From contig CAYXSA010000133.1 in assembly GCA_964467315.1 (NCBI GenBank), forward strand, positions 1-9,679: a stretch of DNA of 9,679 nt. The letters are read 5' to 3'. The notes beneath the pieces were generated by a model. It saw nothing but the letters and a program-made list of their open reading frames with translations. It searched no databases and had not been told where the DNA came from. A program made the position numbers and the translations under genes. Positions within the stretch are counted from its first letter, which is position 1, and each line of letters starts with the position of its first letter. This document shows, piece after piece, positions 5,959-9,679 of this stretch. The DNA is from JAAFIM01 sp964467315 (GTDB lineage Bacteria; Bacteroidota; Bacteroidia; Chitinophagales; Saprospiraceae).

Positions 5959-8900
5959 ATGATGCGACATTTTACATGGACTTCTATTTTATTTACTTCC
6001 GTCTTGCTTTTGGCGACATCGACGGAGAGTTTTGCGCTAAAATACTATTGGAAGGGCGGCAGCGGTTTGTTTGTAGACCAAAATAAATGGTGGATAAACT
6101 CCTACAATAGTGGTGTTACGGCGTATCAGCAGCCGATTTCTACGGACACCGTATATTTTACGGCGGACGCTTTTTTGCTGGCGGGCGGCACGATAACGGT
6201 CGATAGGCACGTGAGCTGTGCGGCGATGATTTGGGACGCGACCATGCCCAATCCTGTGAGTTTTGTGAGTACCAACACGAACCACAATTTGGATATTTAC
6301 GGCGAAATGTCTTTGGCGGAAGCGCCAAATTTGGACTTTTTCTTTCGGGGCAATCTGCGTTTGCTGTCGACCATTAGCGGCGTAGTGCCTATCCGCACGC
6401 GGGGGCAGCGTCTGCGCATGATGAAGGTAACGATGGGCGATACGGGTTCGGGCAGCACGATATTCGATTTGCAGGACGATTTTTATCTCGATGACCCGAC
6501 GCAGGTAAACCATCATGGTCAGGCAACGGGCTATTTGGAGCTAATAAACGGGACTTGGCGCACGAATGGGCATAATGTGCGTTTTGACTATTTTCAGTCG
6601 ATGGCGAACAACCTCACGACGCGGGGCATCGACATTAGCGGCTCTATGATAACCATCGAGGGTAGCCACCCTTACGCCAATCATTGGGGTTTGAATTTTA
6701 ATGCGACGCTGGCAGTGCCTAACTTTTCGCTTTTTAATGCGGCGGGTTCGACGATACATGTGCGCACCTACCCCAACTTGCCTTGGAATAAGCAAGTGTA
6801 CATGGGTACGGGTTTGGCGTATCATAATTTCATTTCCGACGCGCCGATATCTATGTACGGTATCAATCAAGCGCCTGCGGCTATGACTGTGCCGACGACT
6901 TTTAATGAGCTTCATCTACGAGAGGGCGGCATGATAACGCATTCGGTGTACTACTCGGCGAACGACATTTATCTAACGGGCGGCTATCGCTACTATTTTT
7001 ACTATCGCACGAATATACTGGAGGCGGATAGATTTCACAATCCCTCGCCTTGCGGTGCATATCTCATTTTGGAAACGGAGATAGAGTCTTATCCCGATAC
7101 GCGCGGTCTTATCCGCGTGCGCCCTGCGGGCGGCTCGCTAACGATGGATAAGCTGATATTGATAGATACGGAATGCGATATTTCGGGCGGGCGCACGTAC
7201 AATGCGACGAATAGCTATAAAAGAGGTTACACACCTATCACGGTAGCGCCATTTAATTGGAATTTGACTAATCCTGTGGGGCAGGATTTTTATTTTGTAG
7301 GTCGGCAGACGATAACGCGAGGCACGAATATATACTACAACTGGGGCAATGCCGCCAACTGGGACGTATGGAACGGTTCGGCTTGGGTGCCGAATGTATC
7401 GGGCTGCTTGCCTACGCCCTCGGATAATGTTTTTGTGGGGGCAAACTCTTTCCCTGCTTATACAGCGGGGACGCTTTCGCCTGTAGCGGCTGCCAATGCG
7501 GGTTTGATGGCGATAGATACGGTGGCTTACTGCCATAATTTTACATGGCTGGACGATATGAAGCCCCAAAGCTCCATGTTCTTCACGACAGCGACGGCGA
7601 TGGCTATAGGTACTTCGCTCAATATCTTCGGTTCGGCTTACTACAATCGCCGTATGCGCAACGTAACGGCTGGCAATATCTACTATTATGGTAGCGACCC
7701 CGACACGATACGCGGCGATAGCAGTTATATTTGGGCGCAGCATTTTGTGCGTAGATACTCTATATATCATGTCGTAGGCGACAACGATGCAAATAGCATA
7801 GATTGGCGGGTGAATTATTTTCATTGCCAAGCGCGCACGCAACTGCATACGAATTTTGTGCAGTGGAACATATCGCAGTTTTATCCGCACAACCGCTACA
7901 TGGATAGCACGCAGATGTATTTCGTAGGCAGTGGCGGCACTTATGGCGACCAAGGCGGCACGGCACAATACACAGGCAATACAACCTACCACCTATACGC
8001 AGGCACACCCAACCCCGTACCTACGGGCACCGTAAATATCAACGCTGGGCGCGTGCCCAATCTAATAGGGCGCTGCATTATGAATGTAGGCAGCACCTAC
8101 CACCAAAGTTATTGGGGCGGATTGCCTATAACCAACCATGCCGACCGCAAAATGGAGGTGCAGGGCGATATGACCTTGTACGAAAATGCCAATTTTTATG
8201 CGGCGGTAGATGCTACGCATTTTTGTCGCGTGGAGGTAACGGGTACGATGCCCCTATACAACGGCGATGTGTTGTTGAGCGCGGGCAAGGACTATGTATT
8301 TTCGCCCAACCCCAATTCAAAATTTGACATTACGCAGGGTATGCTTACCGCTGTTGGCGACTGCCAAAATAGCGTTCGCCTGCGCACACTTACGGGCGAG
8401 CCTATTCGCTTTCTGGTCGCCCAAGCCGCAGCCACCAATATACAATATGCCTATATCGAAGGTATGACGAATATCGGCGATATGGTAACGGCACACAACT
8501 CCATCAACGCAGGTAATAATACGAATATAGATTTCCCCACTACGGGCACGGGGGTAACCTACTACTGGCGGCGGCATAATGCCAATAATCGCTTTACAGG
8601 CAATTGGCAAGACCCTGGACATTGGACGACGAACCCCGCCAATACGCATGGCGATAGCCTCTGTATTCCGACTATCTTAGACAGCGTTATCGTCGATGCA
8701 CTCTCTACGAATGTAGGTATAGACACTATTATCATCAATTCGGCAGCTTATTGCAAAACGCTTTGGTTTCAGGCAAATAAGCGCACGACCAGCATGGCGC
8801 TGAACGCGGGCAATTGGTATATAGGGCAGAGTTTGATACTTTTCCCCAATATGACGCACCATAATTTTAGCGGTAGCACTTATTTTGTGGGCAGCGGGGA

Positions 8901-9679
8901 CATCGTATCCAATGGCACGCCACATAAAAGCGCGCATCTTTGGTTCAATAACCCCAATGGCACTTGGCATTTGCGCGATAATCTTACGACCAGCGGCGCT
9001 ATGAGCGGCGGATACGGCAATATACAATACCTTGCTGGCAGGCTCTACACGCATGGGCATACTGTAGATATAAATGCAACCTTCACCACCAGCAATTCGG
9101 CGCAGTACAGAGAAATAGACTTCAGTACTTCCAATGTATTCGTGCGGGTGGGCACTTGGTACGTCGCATACACCAACACGCTGCGCCTGCGCGCGGATTC
9201 TTGCGTGATAAACTTTCCGCCTACGATGATAGCCAAAAGTATACAGATGGGTGCAGGCAATCTCATCGATACGATGCCACGCTATAACATTGTCAATTTC
9301 AATAATGACCCCGCCAATATCAATTTTTACACGCTTGGCGGGCGCTCTTATATACGCGAAGCCAATTTCAACGGGCGCTCTGGTATTGCTTACCAAAATC
9401 AATTTGGTTATGCGACCTTCCGCAATGGCGACGCAAATATATCCTTCCACAACAGCTACGACAGTCTGTACTTGGGGGGGGGCTATTTTTATCGCTACGC
9501 ACAAAACAGTACCCAAACGCTCAACTCGCCACACGGCAAAATCATCGCCGATGGCACCCCTTCCGCTTTCATCAACATCGAAACCACGCCCGCAGGCGTT
9601 GCCTTCGCCAATCGCTCGCGCTTTTACAAAGCCTACGGCACGGGCTTTTGCTTGGATTTTGTGAAAGTGAAAGAAAACC
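5959..9679 (+). CDS. Second large secreted three-module surface protein (3' end outside the window)
   Basis: Open for 1240 codons to the window edge with no stop. Signal peptide at residues 1-26 (hydrophobic SILFTSVLLLA, cleavage likely after SFA). Modules open at W31 (YYWKGGSG), W462 (YYNWGNAANW) and W870 (YYWRRHN, then GNW). CxPTxxDxV boxes occur at C483 and C902, and CxxxxW-type boxes at C87, C525 and C932. NGT-TNGH repeats follow the first and third (NGTWRTNGHNV; AGRLYTHGHTV). The last residues, GFCLDFVKVKEN, match VCVDFIYMRDI near the end of module 3 in the 370-5409 protein, so the third module is about to close and a linker plus T9SS sorting domain probably follow beyond the edge; that part is inference. 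An in-frame TGA at 5899 leaves ATG 5959 or the adjacent ATG 5962 as start; AGGA at 5953-5956 is better spaced for 5962. Function unknown; surface structure or adhesion is likely. Confidence 0.94.
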   Translation, partial: MMRHFTWTSILFTSVLLLATSTESFALKYYWKGGSGLFVDQNKWWINSYNSGVTAYQQPISTDTVYFTADAFLLAGGTITVDRHVSCAAMIWDATMPNPVSFVSTNTNHNLDIYGEMSLAEAPNLDFFFRGNLRLLSTISGVVPIRTRGQRLRMMKVTMGDTGSGSTIFDLQDDFYLDDPTQVNHHGQATGYLELINGTWRTNGHNVRFDYFQSMANNLTTRGIDISGSMITIEGSHPYANHWGLNFNATLAVPNFSLFNAAGSTIHVRTYPNLPWNKQVYMGTGLAYHNFISDAPISMYGINQAPAAMTVPTTFNELHLREGGMITHSVYYSANDIYLTGGYRYYFYYRTNILEADRFHNPSPCGAYLILETEIESYPDTRGLIRVRPAGGSLTMDKLILIDTECDISGGRTYNATNSYKRGYTPITVAPFNWNLTNPVGQDFYFVGRQTITRGTNIYYNWGNAANWDVWNGSAWVPNVSGCLPTPSDNVFVGANSFPAYTAGTLSPVAAANAGLMAIDTVAYCHNFTWLDDMKPQSSMFFTTATAMAIGTSLNIFGSAYYNRRMRNVTAGNIYYYGSDPDTIRGDSSYIWAQHFVRRYSIYHVVGDNDANSIDWRVNYFHCQARTQLHTNFVQWNISQFYPHNRYMDSTQMYFVGSGGTYGDQGGTAQYTGNTTYHLYAGTPNPVPTGTVNINAGRVPNLIGRCIMNVGSTYHQSYWGGLPITNHADRKMEVQGDMTLYENANFYAAVDATHFCRVEVTGTMPLYNGDVLLSAGKDYVFSPNPNSKFDITQGMLTAVGDCQNSVRLRTLTGEPIRFLVAQAAATNIQYAYIEGMTNIGDMVTAHNSINAGNNTNIDFPTTGTGVTYYWRRHNANNRFTGNWQDPGHWTTNPANTHGDSLCIPTILDSVIVDALSTNVGIDTIIINSAAYCKTLWFQANKRTTSMALNAGNWYIGQSLILFPNMTHHNFSGSTYFVGSGDIVSNGTPHKSAHLWFNNPNGTWHLRDNLTTSGAMSGGYGNIQYLAGRLYTHGHTVDINATFTTSNSAQYREIDFSTSNVFVRVGTWYVAYTNTLRLRADSCVINFPPTMIAKSIQMGAGNLIDTMPRYNIVNFNNDPANINFYTLGGRSYIREANFNGRSGIAYQNQFGYATFRNGDANISFHNSYDSLYLGGGYFYRYAQNSTQTLNSPHGKIIADGTPSAFINIETTPAGVAFANRSRFYKAYGTGFCLDFVKVKEN
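9474..9482 (+). repeat. G9 homopolymer tract inside the plus-strand gene
   Basis: Nine consecutive G encode three glycines in LGGG. The reading frame is intact across it: downstream residues still match the module-closing pattern (AFINIETTPAG...GFCLDF). Loss of one G would move translation into a frame that stops at 9662-9664. Tracts of this length are candidates for slipped-strand phase variation and also for sequencing error. Confidence 0.9.

Noticed and set aside
7138..7992. 284-codon open frame on the minus strand inside the plus-strand gene (similar ones at 8677-9534, 6541-6915 and 6037-6516)
   Set aside because: They are antisense to a continuous frame with signal peptide and recurring modules; their translations are rich in Arg/Ile/His with no domain, and openness follows from codon bias of the real gene.

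Overview
The window reads as accessory surface-protein territory of a member of the Bacteroidota. The signs are two very large secreted proteins built from the W-rich 'YYWxGGxGNW' modules seen in Cytophaga/Saprospira-type genomes, a type IX secretion (T9SS) type A C-terminal sorting domain on the complete one, AT-rich leaders with little Shine-Dalgarno, and candidate promoters of the Bacteroidota TAnnTTTG type. I cannot name genus or species. No tRNA, rRNA, transposase, recombinase or CRISPR array is visible.

Layout: 1-369 is gene-free. It holds a GTGAAAA heptad array, an AT-rich spacer, a short inverted heptad run, dispersed repeat copy A, and an intrinsic terminator serving the gene to its right. 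370-5409 (minus strand) is a complete 1679-residue secreted protein with three ~450-residue modules, a linker domain and a T9SS sorting domain. 5410-5958 is a divergent intergenic region carrying repeat copies B (plus) and C (minus), whose conserved ends face each other across 107 bp. 5959-9679 (plus strand) is a second, paralogous three-module protein with its own signal peptide; it is still open at the window edge (1240 codons seen), so its C-terminus is not visible.

How it fits together: the two divergent genes encode paralogous exported proteins that probably end up on the cell surface or in the medium, as expected for T9SS cargo. The function of the modules is unknown; adhesion or matrix roles are inference. 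The intergenic elements are the least ordinary part. Three copies share fixed sequence blocks, but their hairpin stems differ while staying self-complementary, and three of the hairpins share an AAAGG loop. Copies B and C also form a 21-bp inverted repeat around a segment containing a good minus-strand -7 box, an architecture compatible with (but not proof of) an invertible promoter between two surface-protein genes. A G9 tract inside the plus-strand gene offers a second possible on/off mechanism.
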